A DNA stretch of 64,000 nucleotides from DASXUX01 sp036504595 (GTDB taxonomy: Bacteria > Planctomycetota > SZUA-567 > H5-PLA8). Position 1 is the first letter of the stretch. Every line of letters starts with the position of its first letter. The position numbers and the translations under genes are program-made. The stretch lies in the NCBI GenBank assembly GCA_036504595.1, contig DASXUX010000044.1:68114-132113 (forward strand), in the 5' to 3' direction. Positions 53,127-62,831 of the stretch are shown one piece after another. The notes under the pieces were generated by a model, which did not search any database, had not been told where the DNA came from, and saw only the letters and a list, made by a program, of their open reading frames with translations.

Positions 53127-53273
53127 GCGGATGATTGGCGCATCGAGAATAGCCTGCACTGGGTCCGTGAAAAGCCCTGGGCATAAAGCATGTAAAGCAC
53201 AGCGTGAACTTGACGAAGGTTCCGTGTTCGGTTCGCTACACGCAGAGGGCAACTTGCGTAGCGGGCCGTCAGA

Positions 53274-53467
53274 TGTCGCAGGAACTCCACTCTGATCTGC
53301 AGAGACTCCGTCAGCAGAACGACGAGCTACGCCGACAGTTCGCGGAACTGACGCGCAACTCGGAGGTGGAAACGCTCGGGACAGAATCCCTGGCCGTTCT
53401 AGTCGGCGGAATTCCACGCCAACCGGGCAGCACCGCGATGAGAGAACGAGCGGCGGTCGGACGGTGA
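53274..53467 (+). CDS. Possible small coiled-coil protein
   Basis: 64 codons from ATG 53274: a coiled-coil start (ELHSDLQRLRQQNDELRRQF) followed by a tail without pattern. No clear ribosome binding site. It could be a real small gene or the remnant of a longer one whose 5' part was lost in the truncation at 53126. I see no family. Confidence 0.3.
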
Positions 53468-54097
53468 GTGACCGATATGCATCGCCTGGGCACGCGGCGA
53501 GTTCAGTCAGCCGGATTGCCTCATATCCGAAACGGCCGGCCATCAGTCACTTTGCATTGCGCCATAGAGCGGGAAACCGCGGCTTGAGACTCATCGAACA
53601 CGTGATTCAGGACTATGGAGATGCGCGACCTAAGAACAGCGCAACGTCGTCTGCCGGCGTCGTGCCGGGCAGTAGACGTTAGCGCGCTGCGTATTAGCAA
53701 CGGATATGTACAAAGGGGACGTCGATGTGGCTTCAGGAACGTCAAGAAGGACGAGGTAAAGGAGACTGGGCCAATGGTGCATAAAGGGCGAAGAGGGAAG
53801 GTAACGATGGAATCTTGAAGCAAGGATCCGGGACTAGACTGCAAGAGGATGACTCAGATAGACACTGAACGCTGTGCGAAGCCGCCGAGAACCCAGCGCA
53901 TTCGAAAACTACGCCGATTTTCATAGGCGAATTTGCATAACTTCTGGAAACGGCTGAATGGAAAATCACGTCGTTCTTCATAGGTAAGATGCAAGGAGTG
54001 CTGAGAATAGATACTATCAGCGGTGGCTTTTTTGCTCATGAAACTCATATAAGTAATGATATTACAATGACTTGCAAGAATCGCTCGAAATAGGGCT
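53468..54097. other. Spacer without recognised gene
   Basis: About 630 bases with short unconvincing frames on both strands and lower GC than the flanking operon. The right part (53,900-54,090) is AT-richer. Nothing in it can be assigned. Confidence 0.5.
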
Positions 54098-54123
54098 CTT
54101 TTTTGACACCAGTGTCAAAAAAG
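54098..54123. promoter_or_regulatory. Perfect 12-bp palindrome with T/A ends
   Basis: CTTTTTTGACAC, centre CA, GTGTCAAAAAAG. The stem is perfect over 12 pairs. It could be a bidirectional terminator (T-run on either strand) or an operator with TTGAC/GTCAA half sites. It lies at the 3' end of the decayed minus-strand gene. Confidence 0.5.
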
Positions 54124-55303
54124 GTACGCTTTCGGCGAGTGGCTGAGCCTCGTCCCAGAGGTGCGCCGGTTTCCGGCGCGTGCTGAAGTGCTTTTCGGCA
54201 ATGCGCAACCCTGTGGGAACAACTGCTGCCATTGGACCTGCCGAAGCGCAACTGCGAACGCTTCGCATTTCTCCTCCGTGGCTAGCGCATCGCGCCGCTG
54301 CCACCTGACGCTCATTGGATTGCCACCAATGTGTCCGTGTGCCGTTCCAGCAGGTCGTCTTCGTATACGGCGCCGAGAGTTGCATCGACTCGGGTGCACG
54401 TTTTGGATTACGGAGTTCCTTGTGCTTGGCGCTCAAAGGCAACTTGGTGAGAGGCACAATGGTGGCGTCGCCCTGATTCAGATCTGGATAGTGGCGCAGC
54501 GCGGACTCGTAAACTCGCAACGCGCCGCCTCATCATTGTGTTTCTCCAATCCGCGAGCTATGCGGTTAAACCCCCACAAAGTAAGCTGCTGCTTGGGCAG
54601 TTCCGTGAGCTTCCTGGCGGCTTCGAACTTTCCCAAGCCCTTGCATTTGAGCTTCATTACCAGCTCGCTATCCGTCAGGCTGAATTCCGCTGGGACTCGG
54701 ACCGAGTCTTCAAATCCCGTTCACATTAAGCCAAAGTCTTCTGCGCGAGCAAAACCGACTTCCTTTTCTCTGTTTCGCTCCCTGACCAGCAAAGAAATCT
54801 CGCAGTCTCTTGGATAGCAGTAGACCTCCCCACTCGCACCCAACAACACCCCTTCGTTAATTTCAAGGTCAGCGTTATTGTCGTTGGACACTCTTCCCAC
54901 GAATCCCAGGCGGAACGGTGGCCCAACCCGCAAGCTGTTCGTGCCTTCCTAAATCTGAACTGGCACATACTTCACCAACGGCAACGGGTATAGGGCGACA
55001 TCCTCCGCATGCTCGTCCTTCTCCTGGTGCGCGATGCCGTTCCAAACCCTTGCCGCAAGAACATAGGTACCCGGCAGCAGCGTCGCCTTCTTGCCGCTGG
55101 AGAGTTCAAGTTGGACATTGCTGTCTGCGTGGCGAAGCGTGGCCTTGGCGCGCCAGCCTTCGACGGTGATGACCTCCACCGTTGCTTCAGCAGACAACAG
55201 CGCCGGCGGCGAGAAATGTGCGATCGTAAGCCCGATCCTGCAAGGCGAGGCCGGGCTTCTCCAGATCGCCGAAGTTCTCAAGATACTCCAAGCCAAAGGT
55301 CAC
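54115..55303 (-). pseudogene. Decayed minus-strand gene, unknown family
   Basis: Consecutive coding-like segments run right to left. VTFGLEYLENFGDLEKPGLA from GTG 55303 breaks near 55195; then LSAEATVEVITVEGWRAKA to VALYPLPLVKYVPVQI, a TAG (54949-54951), GRVSNDNNADLEINEGVLLG to VGFARAEDFGLM, a TGA (54721-54723), then FSLTDSELVMKLKCKGLGKF and KQQLTLWGFNRIARGLEKHN, all three in one frame. A shift near 54500 leads into RVYESALRHYPDLNQGDATI. The blocks have plausible protein composition and shared phase, so I read them as one broken gene rather than several small ones. A TPR-like helix repeat may be present near the end. No family is recognised. Confidence 0.5.
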
Positions 55304-55466
55304 CGGGTCAACGTCCGTTCATGTTCACATAGGTTGGAAACGCGAATGGGCAAGCGACGCGCTGGCGCGCTTGATAACGGTCGGGGGCGACGGCTTGCGT
55401 AAGGGTGCCGGATTCTGACGTATCCGGCTCAACGCGTTCCGCCTTGGACTCCTATGTGGGCGCTGA

Positions 55467-56998
55467 CTACTTCAGGGGCCCTGAAATCTGCCCAACATCT
55501 TGTTTCTGCGAAAGCTTGAACTGCACCGGCACGTCGCTTCGATAGGCTGTGTCGCCCAGCATAACGGCGATTTGTATTGAGCGCCGCGCCGACTCTGAAC
55601 CCGTTTCTCCCGGCGCCAACTCCGGCGCGATTCCTTCCGTCCCAAATCCAAGCAGGTCCATGCGATGCGCAGCGACTGCAAATTGGATGGTTGCCTTCAT
55701 ACCCGTGCCGGTCGTCTTTGAGGGTTTCTTCAAACGTGGGTACTTCACCTGCAGCTTCTTCAGGCGATCAAATGCCCCCTTTGATTTTGCTTTTCCTCGG
55801 GAATCCAGTATCTCGGCGTCGCCCACGTTGCCTGCACTGATTGCGCAGACGCGCTCCTTGGTGAGGTCAAGCCCGGCCGGCAACTCGATCGTTCCCCGAA
55901 ACGATACAGCGTCTAGCTTGAGCATGTTGAACATGAACTTTCCCTTTATCGTACTGTTGCTGATGCCTGTTGTGCTTGGCGGCATGCTGGCTTCGGAATT
56001 GTTGCCGAGCTCGGCTCCGCCCACGGGCAACGTGATACACTCTTGCCCCACAACAGTGCCGTTTGTGGGATCAGTTACAGTGGCCACGATCACGTAGATG
56101 CCAGGTAACGTAAGCTGAAACACCGGGTTCGCGCCTGTTACAGTAGCCACCTTTCCTGTTGAACAATAGGCGACGGTGGTCACTGTGTACGTGGGAATCA
56201 CGCCGCACATGGTGACATAAAGTTCTACGAGGCCGCCCTCGTTTCCGGTGACTTCTATCGCAATATTGTTCAACGGGTTTGTAACCGTCGTGCCTATGGA
56301 GGCGCTACCGGTCGCACCGCCTGAGGCGGCTGCATAGATGGTCACGGTGAGCGCAGCAGAGGCGGTATACTGCTCATCAGTGACGTACAGCGTGACCGTG
56401 TAGCTGCCTTGCCCGGCGAAGGTATGCGAGACCGGATTTTCCATTCCGGCCGCTGTTCCATCAGCGAAGTCCCAGGTGTACAGAAGCGGCAGCGTGTTCG
56501 CTTGCTCCACCGTGGCGGTGAACTGCACCGGCGTACCTTCCTTCGCGGGGTTTTGCGACGCGACCATAGCCATGATCTTCGGCACCCCACCGGCCACGTA
56601 ACTGAAGCCGTCCGTATTCTTGCCGCTCTGGCCATCGGGGTTCGTCACCACCACATCGACGGCGCCCGCATCATGAGCAGGCGTCATGCACGTGATCTGG
56701 GTGGGGCTGATGACGTTGACATTTATTGCGACAATTCCGCCGAACGTGACACCTGCGCCGAAGACAAAGTTGCTTCCGCTGATTGTCACCTTGCCGCCAC
56801 CTTCCGGCGCGCCGTGATTGGGCAGAACACTGGTAACGGTCGGAGGAGGCACGACGATCAGCGTTCCGCTACTACTCCCGGCGTAAGTCCATGACGAGAT
56901 CGTTCCCGTCACGGAATACACACCGGACGTGATGGGCGCCGTTTCAGAGTCGTTGTAGGTGTAGTTCACCACCAGGCCCGCCGGCGTTGTGGTCGAAG
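55467..56998 (-). pseudogene. IPT/PKD surface protein, 5'-truncated beside the IS1182 element
   Basis: An open frame of about 500 codons (first usable start GTG 56972). From the N-terminus: the end of an MBG/YDG-like beta domain (AGLVVNYTYNDSETAPITSG, then YAGSSSGTLIV), an IPT/TIG domain (VTSVLPNHGAPEGGGKVTIS, then FGGIVAINVNVISPTQ), a PKD domain (YTWDFADGTAAGMENPVSHT, then GQGSYTVTLYV), an Ig-like part and a C-terminal domain with AGLDLTKERVCAISAGN. Homologous residues continue upstream (TTTPAG) until a TAA near 57000, and the IS1182 left end is at 57028, so signal peptide and earlier domains are missing. I find no continuation on the other side of the IS. Confidence 0.7.
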
Positions 56999-57027
56999 TT
57001 TACCGCGACTGACCGCTGGTGAGCTGC

Positions 57028-58541
57028 GTTAGCAGCCCGTTGAAAATCGCCGATTTTGCCGCCGATCAGCCCGCCGTTCGAATGCGGCCAAGGCCGAACC
57101 TTGAAACCAAATCTATCTGCGTCATGTCACGCCGATCTGCGCGGAGCGCTGCACAGACGCGGATAACGGCAAAAATGGCCAAAACGAGGCTTTTCAGCCG
57201 CTCCGCAAGCTCCTTGGGCGTGCCGTGGCCGATCAGTTTACGGAGTATCAGACCGAGATTGAATCCGCACACTTGGATCAGCAGCCGTTTGAGTATGTTG
57301 GCATGTCCGCGCAAGTGTGTGCGCCGCATCGCTCCGCTTTCATAGCAATGGGCAAAGGTGCGCTCGACCAACTCTCCACGCTTGCGTAGCAGCGCCTTGC
57401 CGCGCGTGCCCTTGATCCTGCGACGATTGGAGTAGACCGCTTTCTTCTGCTCCTCTTTGTTCTCCCAATTGCGTTGGCCGCGCTCCGGCTCAGGAATGTA
57501 CGTGCGGATGTCGTCCTCCGCCATGGTCATCAAGGTTTCGTTACTATGATAACCCTTGTCTGTCACCAACTCGCTTAGCCAATTGGGATGAATCTTGTCC
57601 TGTGCCTCCGGTTCCTCTTGCAGCGCGAGCATGTTCTCCGCGGCCTCAGCTACCGTGGCCAGGACGGTCGTCGTGTCGCCCAGGTTTGCAGCCTGCAGGG
57701 TCACGGCCAATACCGCGCCGCTGTCCATGTCCACCGCATGCTCGGCCTTGTGCGCCAGATGCGTGCTGCCGTCTTTCATTTTCGTGATCTTGGCATCTGG
57801 ATCATGCGGGTTCTTCCAATCGTCATTTGAGCCCTTGTGCGGCCGCTTGCGATCCAGTTTGGCCAAGTCTTCCCGCGTCGGAGTTTCGATCCCCGATTCC
57901 TTCGCCAGCCGGATCAGAAAGTCCTGATACTTTTCGCCGGTGTCGCGCCGCACGATGCTGCGCAGCGCCGCGTTGGCTTCCAGCGTGGTCGCGTCGATCC
58001 CCGTTGTCTTTCCGCTGACCAAATCCGCTTTGGCCAGCAGTTTCAGCACGAAGGTGAAGAGTTCCTGATGGGTCTCCAGGTCGATGCGCTGGCGGATGCG
58101 CGACAACGAAGAATGGTCCGGCGTGTCTTTGTTCAAGGCGTACCCCAGAAACGCCCGCAGTGACAGCGAGTCCTGGCAGCGCCACGCGATGCCCCGCTCC
58201 GAGTCCAACCCTTCGAAGTACCCGATCAGCAGCATGCGAAAATACACACCGGGCGGGATGCCCGGCCGCCCGTCTTCTTTGTAAAACTTGCGGCACAGAT
58301 CCTCGGCACAGCTGTCGAACTTCTCCGCCGCCAGAACCTGATTCAGTTGCTTGTAGAATGGATGCCCCGGCGCTTTGGCCAGCGCCTCGGTCGCAATCCA
58401 GAACTCTGGCTGCGGCTGCTGCTTCTCACCCAATGCCATGCTTGCCCCTCACCAGTCCCTTATATTTGTCGCGCGGAACAGGCCTTTCCCTCAAACTTTT
58501 TCGCCACGTTTTTTTGACCCCTTTTTCAACGGGCTGCTAAC
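57028..58541 (-). mobile_element. IS1182-family insertion sequence
   Basis: Terminal inverted repeats GTTAGCAGCCCGTTGAAAA (57028-57046) and its exact complement (58523-58541), 19 of 19. Length is 1.51 kb, with one transposase gene. No target-site duplication is apparent. The left end lies 30 bases from the broken end of the IPT/PKD gene. Confidence 0.88.
57066..58439 (-). CDS. IS1182-family transposase
   Basis: 457 residues with GAGGGG before ATG 58439. The N-terminal DUF772-type region contains FRMLLIGYFEGLDSERGIAW and LGYALNKDTPDHSSLSRIRQ. The DDE core has GIDATTLEANAALRSI, LVTDKGYHSNETLM and the Glu of GELVERTFAHCYESGAMRR. The frame is intact. It should mobilise the surrounding element. 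Confidence 0.92.
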   Translation of the reverse strand: MALGEKQQPQPEFWIATEALAKAPGHPFYKQLNQVLAAEKFDSCAEDLCRKFYKEDGRPGIPPGVYFRMLLIGYFEGLDSERGIAWRCQDSLSLRAFLGYALNKDTPDHSSLSRIRQRIDLETHQELFTFVLKLLAKADLVSGKTTGIDATTLEANAALRSIVRRDTGEKYQDFLIRLAKESGIETPTREDLAKLDRKRPHKGSNDDWKNPHDPDAKITKMKDGSTHLAHKAEHAVDMDSGAVLAVTLQAANLGDTTTVLATVAEAAENMLALQEEPEAQDKIHPNWLSELVTDKGYHSNETLMTMAEDDIRTYIPEPERGQRNWENKEEQKKAVYSNRRRIKGTRGKALLRKRGELVERTFAHCYESGAMRRTHLRGHANILKRLLIQVCGFNLGLILRKLIGHGTPKELAERLKSLVLAIFAVIRVCAALRADRRDMTQIDLVSRFGLGRIRTAG

Positions 58542-58827
58542 CTAAGAAGCCGCTCTGGCGCCGGCGACTAACTGAAGATCGTCCAGCGGGTGTCTGATTG
58601 TGAAGATGTCCGCAATTCCGCCTTTTCTAAGGCGGCACGTTCCGGCCTGAGCTTAATAGGCGGCGCCTACGGACTTTTCAGCCCGTAAGCGCAAGGGTAA
58701 GAAGACTGCGAGGAGTCGGTTTCAGACCAGACTGAAGCACTCAGAGTGGCCTTTATCCGGTAGGACCAATTCATTCAAAGCAAGCTTCACGCCGAGATGA
58801 AGGATTCGCGATATATATTGGATACAG
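58542..58827. other. Spacer with one hairpin
   Basis: The only clear structure is CCGCCTT-TTCT-AAGGCGG (58618-58635). No coding frame continues the truncated surface-protein gene here. Confidence 0.5.
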
Positions 58828-59362
58828 CTACTTTGCCACGCACTTGTTGGCCTTGATCACCGCGTAGACGCTATTCTTCAGCAGGCCGCTTTCATAGCCA
58901 ACCACCACGCATTCGCCCACTTTCAGATCCTTCATCGCACGCACCGCGGCGCACTCGGCATCGGTCAAACTCGCCGTTGACCCTGTACACACCGTCACAC
59001 GATCGTAGAAGGCCGTCTCGTCCACGACGACGAGCTTGTGGTTCTTGCTCGGAAGGTGGAACGTCAGGTCGCTGTCTTCCTCCACGCCCAGCGCATGCGC
59101 AGTCTCAAGGGCTGTGGCCCAACTCTGGCGGATTTCTGAAGTGTTCAGCCTGCGTCATCTTTGCGGTTTCTTCCTGGATGCTCTGCAGCATCTTCGCATA
59201 CTCCGACGCGTACGGCCGCTTCGTGCCACGGATAGAGAGCGTGGCGCCGTCGGCATCGATCGACATCAACGTGCCTTCCGCCCAATTATTGATCTTTCCG
59301 TCGAAAGGCCACTGTGCATACTCTTCCGTCATGGATCTCGTCACAACTGCCGAACTCTCCAT
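58828..59362 (-). pseudogene. Small acidic protein gene with one frameshift
   Basis: ATG 59362 has a strong ribosome binding site (GAGGAG) and encodes MTEEYAQWPFDGKINNWAEG, LSIRGTKRPYASEYAKMLQS and IQEETAKMTQAE. The frame then ends shortly, but another frame continues without a gap: SEIRQSWATALETAHALGVE, LTFHLPSKNHKLVVVDETAF and GYESGLLKNSVYAVIKANKC. A single-base shift near 59130-59150 would restore about 177 residues. Composition and the good start suggest a recently broken gene or a sequencing error. No named family is recognised. Confidence 0.7.
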
Positions 59363-59755
59363 GTGCTTTCTCCTCGAACGTTGAATCGCCGCCGCACTGC
59401 AGGTCATACAAGAACTGCTGCACCCGTTACTCGTGGTCAGCCGATGCGCAGGATCTGGATATGCACTTGGTGCGCCAGTTACGACAATCGCAAACGAACG
59501 GTGTCCACTTGCCTGGGTAACCGTTAACTACCTCTGCAGGAACCCGATGCCGGCGTGAGTTGAATGCGGTGAGGGCTAATAGGCGGCCGGGGGCGCGCCG
59601 TACGATAATCATTGTCGAACTAACGAAAACAAGTCAGAGGCAGTTTGATCATCAATCCTGAGCCCTGCGGGTGCTTCGAAAGCAATACCTGCGGACCTTG
59701 GCCTACAGATTGCGACTAGTTCAGTGGGACAGTTTCAAAGGAATCGAGGTGGCGA
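59363..59755. other. Spacer without recognised feature
   Basis: About 390 bases between divergent genes. No array, strong hairpin or convincing frame was seen; promoters for both sides must lie here. Confidence 0.45.
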
Positions 59756-60001
59756 GTGGTTATCACAAAGGTCTTGGCGATCATTGGGTTCCTAGCAGTA
59801 GTGCTCGGCTTGTTTCTTTACATGGGCTGGTTTGGCTTTTCCTCAAGCAACAATGACGGCCAGCTTGACCTGAGGTTGGACAAAACGCAGCTCAAAGACG
59901 ATGCGACCAAAGCCAAAAAGGACGTGGAGGATCTTGGCAGGGCTGCGGAGGAGAAGGCGCGCGACGCTGCAGCTAAAATAAAAGAGAGCGTCAAGAAATA
60001 G
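59756..60001 (+). CDS. Small membrane protein with C-terminal helix
   Basis: 81 residues from GTG 59756 (GAGGTGG upstream). One membrane segment (VLAIIGFLAVVLGLFLYMGW) is followed by a charged amphipathic helix (DATKAKKDVEDLGRAAEEKA, ending KIKESVKK). It resembles small stress-related membrane proteins with YtxH-like tails, but no family is certain. The next small membrane gene starts 16 bases downstream, so they form an operon. Confidence 0.75.
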   Translation: MVITKVLAIIGFLAVVLGLFLYMGWFGFSSSNNDGQLDLRLDKTQLKDDATKAKKDVEDLGRAAEEKARDAAAKIKESVKK

Positions 60002-60017
60002 CTTTGGAGGGAGTGTT

Positions 60018-60239
60018 GTGACCAGAACCTCGATCGGAATCGTGCTTATCGTGCTCGGCGCCATTGTTTTGGCGTACCATGGCTTCACCTACACAACGCG
60101 CGAAAAGGTCATTGATGCAGGACCGATTCAAGTGTCTGCCGACAAGGAACATTCCTTTGCCATTCCTCCGGTTATTGGCGGACTTGCTGTCGGCGCCGGC
60201 TTAGTCCTTGTGATCGCCGCCAGGCGCAAGCCAGAGTAA
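60018..60239 (+). CDS. Small two-helix membrane protein, DUF3185-like
   Basis: 73 residues from GTG 60018, preceded by TGGAGGGAG. Two membrane segments (IGIVLIVLGAIVLAYHGFTY and VIGGLAVGAGLVLVIAARRK) enclose a short loop with VIDAGPIQVSADKE. The layout and sequence resemble DUF3185-type proteins. Function is unknown. It is convergent with the sigma-54 activator gene, with only 7 bases between their stop codons. Confidence 0.78.
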   Translation: MTRTSIGIVLIVLGAIVLAYHGFTYTTREKVIDAGPIQVSADKEHSFAIPPVIGGLAVGAGLVLVIAARRKPE

Positions 60240-60246
60240 TTGTTGC

Positions 60247-62190
60247 TTAGACATCGGCGGCAGAGTCCGGGCTGGCTGGCATGTCATAATTATAGCTTTT
60301 GAGCTTTAGCACCAAAGTGCTGCGAGCCAATCCGAGCGCTTTCGCGGCATTGCTCCTATTCCCATCGCAGGTCTTCAGCACGTGCAAAATATGGCGCCGC
60401 TCTACATTCGCCAGCGACTGGGTGTCACCCTCAATTTCACCACCGTTTTCTCCGTCCGCTGTTGGAAAATTCAATTCGTCCACGCGAATCTCATTGCCTG
60501 CCGCGAAGATGCAGGCTTGCTCCATCAGCGAACGAAGTTCGCGCACGTTTCCCGGCCAAGGATAGTCAAGCAGGCGTTTTTCTGCCTCGGGCGTTAGCGT
60601 TCGCGACCATTTGCTCGCAAGTCCCACAAAATGGCGCGCCAGCGGAATGATGTCCTCCCGCCGTTCGCGCAAAGGTGGAACGATCAGCACGACTGTCACC
60701 AGGCGATAGTACAGATCCTCGCGGAATTCATTGGTCTTGCACGCCTCGCGCAGATCCTTATTCGTCGCGCAGATAATGCGCGGGTCTACCGAAACATCCT
60801 TGTCGCTGCCCACCGGGCGAATGACTTTCTCCTGGATCGCGCGCAGCAGCTTGGTTTGCAGCCCATATTCCAAATCGCCGATCTCGTCGAGAAACAGCGT
60901 TCCGCCGTCGGCCTCCATGAACGCGCCCTTGCGGTCTCGGTCGGCGCCGGTGAATGAGCCTTTCTTGTGTCCGAACATCTCAGATTCAAACAAGGTCGCT
61001 GGAATCGCCGAGCAATTGCGCGCCACGAATGCTTTGTCCGCACGCGGTGATTGGCGATGCAACGACAGAGCGATGCATTCCTTGCCGCTCCCGGTTTCGC
61101 CTTGGATTAGGATCCCCGCATAGCTTGCGGCGGCTTTCTTCACCCGCTCCAGCAACCCCAGCATCGCGGGCGCCTCTGCGACGATCTGGCCATTCGGACC
61201 GCTGGCCAGAACGCTCTGCAGCTTTCGTTCTTTCTCTAGCAAGGCACTTTGCACGCGCTTCTGCTCGGAGACATCGCGGATAATGCCCGTGGCGTAAGCT
61301 TTCTCTCTGCCAAGGAGCTGCGCGAAAGCGACTTCGAGGCTAAGCGAACTGCCATTCTTGTGCGCTCCCGATAGTTCCAGGTACCTAACAGGATCGGAAC
61401 TCGTGCCGGGTTTTCTGATCAGTTCGTCGTTATGTGGATGCTGGCCGGGGATAAGAAGCGACAAGGGCTTCCCTACTAGCTCGCGATTGGTGTAGCCAAA
61501 AACCCGCTCTGCGGCTTTGTTCGCAAACAAGAGCTTACCTTCATTGTCAACCGTCACGAGCACGTCCACGGAGGTGTCGGCCAGAAGGCGGTAGCGCGCT
61601 TCGCTCGCGTCCAACGCGTCCTGGGCGCGCAAGCGTTCCATGAAAAGCCCGGTTTCCGTGGCGATGATCGCCATCATCTCCTGAATCTGCGGATCCGGGC
61701 GGCCTATATCCCGGCTCACGAACTCCATCGCACCGAGCACCTGATCGCCGAGCTTGATGGGAATACAAGCGGCGCCGCGAATATTCTCCTTAGCCGCGAT
61801 AAAAGTGCCGGGAACGTCCACATCGGCATACTCGGCGACCCAGATCGCTTCTCCGCTGGCCCACACACGGCCAGGCAGGCCCTTTGTGCGCGGCAGCTTG
61901 ATGTCTCGAATCTTTGAAATGAATGCTTCGGCCTTCAAAGCCGGCGAACTCCATATGTCTTCACACAGCATCACTTGGGCTTCGTCATCCACGCGCCACA
62001 AGATGCCCATCTCCCAACCGAGAGCGACCGCGACTTCGCGGAGTATCATCGGCGTGGCCTCGCGCAACGTGCTGGCTTGAGAGAGAACTTGAGAGATCGC
62101 CGACTGCGTGGCCATACGTTTAGCCAGCAGGCCAGCTTGTATCAGGTGAGAATTAGCGACATTCAAAGCGGCGGGATCTTGTGCTTTCAA
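60247..62190 (-). CDS. Sigma-54-dependent activator with GAF and PAS sensors
   Basis: 647 codons from a TTG at 62190 (GAGG upstream; an ATG 17 codons in is an alternative). A GAF domain (about 35-190; LGWEMGILWRVDDEAQVMLC, GLPGRVWASGEAIWV) and a PAS domain (about 200-315; LFANKAAERVFGYTNRELVG) precede the AAA+ domain: Walker A GETGSGKE, GSFTGADRDRKGAFMEADGG (the loop touching sigma-54, GSFTGA instead of GAFTGA), Walker B LFLDEIGDL and the R-finger region DLYYRLVTVVLIVPPLRERR. A Fis-type helix-turn-helix closes it (GNRSNAAKALGLARSTLVLK). It opens sigma-54 promoters in response to a small ligand or redox cue. Its target is unknown; the two small membrane genes next to it are candidates. Confidence 0.93.
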   Translation of the reverse strand: MKAQDPAALNVANSHLIQAGLLAKRMATQSAISQVLSQASTLREATPMILREVAVALGWEMGILWRVDDEAQVMLCEDIWSSPALKAEAFISKIRDIKLPRTKGLPGRVWASGEAIWVAEYADVDVPGTFIAAKENIRGAACIPIKLGDQVLGAMEFVSRDIGRPDPQIQEMMAIIATETGLFMERLRAQDALDASEARYRLLADTSVDVLVTVDNEGKLLFANKAAERVFGYTNRELVGKPLSLLIPGQHPHNDELIRKPGTSSDPVRYLELSGAHKNGSSLSLEVAFAQLLGREKAYATGIIRDVSEQKRVQSALLEKERKLQSVLASGPNGQIVAEAPAMLGLLERVKKAAASYAGILIQGETGSGKECIALSLHRQSPRADKAFVARNCSAIPATLFESEMFGHKKGSFTGADRDRKGAFMEADGGTLFLDEIGDLEYGLQTKLLRAIQEKVIRPVGSDKDVSVDPRIICATNKDLREACKTNEFREDLYYRLVTVVLIVPPLRERREDIIPLARHFVGLASKWSRTLTPEAEKRLLDYPWPGNVRELRSLMEQACIFAAGNEIRVDELNFPTADGENGGEIEGDTQSLANVERRHILHVLKTCDGNRSNAAKALGLARSTLVLKLKSYNYDMPASPDSAADV

Positions 62191-62367
62191 GGAGAGTGCC
62201 TCATTACGACACCAGTCACGTTAGCATTGAACGCGGCATTAGCAACAGGCAAGTGCCGATAATCGACAAGCACTGCCCGAAGTTCAGTCACTCAAAAATT
62301 CAGCCAACCTCGCGGTGTCCTTCTCGCGAGGTTGGCTCTATGTGCTCAGGATTATGATTCACATCGT

Positions 62368-62772
62368 CTATTCGCTACTCGCCACCGATTCGCCCGCCTT
62401 CTTCCAACCGTGCATTCCGCCGCCGTAGTATTTGATATTGGTATATCCGAGACGGGCGGCGGCCGATGCGCCACGCTTGTACTTCGGGCAGTTGCCCCCG
62501 CTGCAATACACCACGATCAGGCTACCGGTTTCTTTCGGCAACACTTCGCTCAGGCGGTCGCTGTTGGCTTCAAAGTCGATCGCTCCAGGAATGTGCCCCT
62601 TAACAAAATATTCTGTCCCACAGCAGTCGATCAGGGTCACGCTCTTCTCTGCGATCGCCTGCTTCAAGTCCTTTCGGTTGATCTCGGTGTTGGAGTCTTC
62701 GGCCGGAGCGCTCCGAATTGCCAACCCCATGATACACACTGCCAGCACCGCACTAAATCCAAAGTATCGCAT
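62368..62772 (-). CDS. Exported rhodanese-domain protein
   Basis: ATG 62772 follows GGGAGAA and opens a signal peptide (MRYFGFSAVLAVCIMGLAIR); 134 residues. One rhodanese domain: VTLIDCCGTEYFVKGHIPGA and the active-site loop VYCSGGNCPKYKRGASAA, with the catalytic Cys in CSGGNC. Rhodaneses move sulfane sulfur or sense oxidants; this one is periplasmic. It lies 59 bases downstream of the MauE/DoxX-like gene on the same strand, a pairing that suggests a shared thiol or sulfur redox function. Confidence 0.88.
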   Translation of the reverse strand: MRYFGFSAVLAVCIMGLAIRSAPAEDSNTEINRKDLKQAIAEKSVTLIDCCGTEYFVKGHIPGAIDFEANSDRLSEVLPKETGSLIVVYCSGGNCPKYKRGASAAARLGYTNIKYYGGGMHGWKKAGESVASSE

Positions 62773-62831
62773 GACGTTCTCCCAAGAAATCCAAGTCCAA
62801 ATGCCCATCACAAGGTTCCAAGTCGGTCCGC

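Noticed and set aside
54161..54817. 218-codon plus-strand frame
   Set aside because: Cys/Ser/Arg-rich antisense of the decayed minus-strand gene; no ribosome binding site.
58618..58690. Possible riboswitch in the spacer right of the IS1182 element
   Set aside because: A hairpin and some GC-rich blocks are present, but they match no riboswitch consensus I know, and no intact gene lies downstream at a fitting distance.
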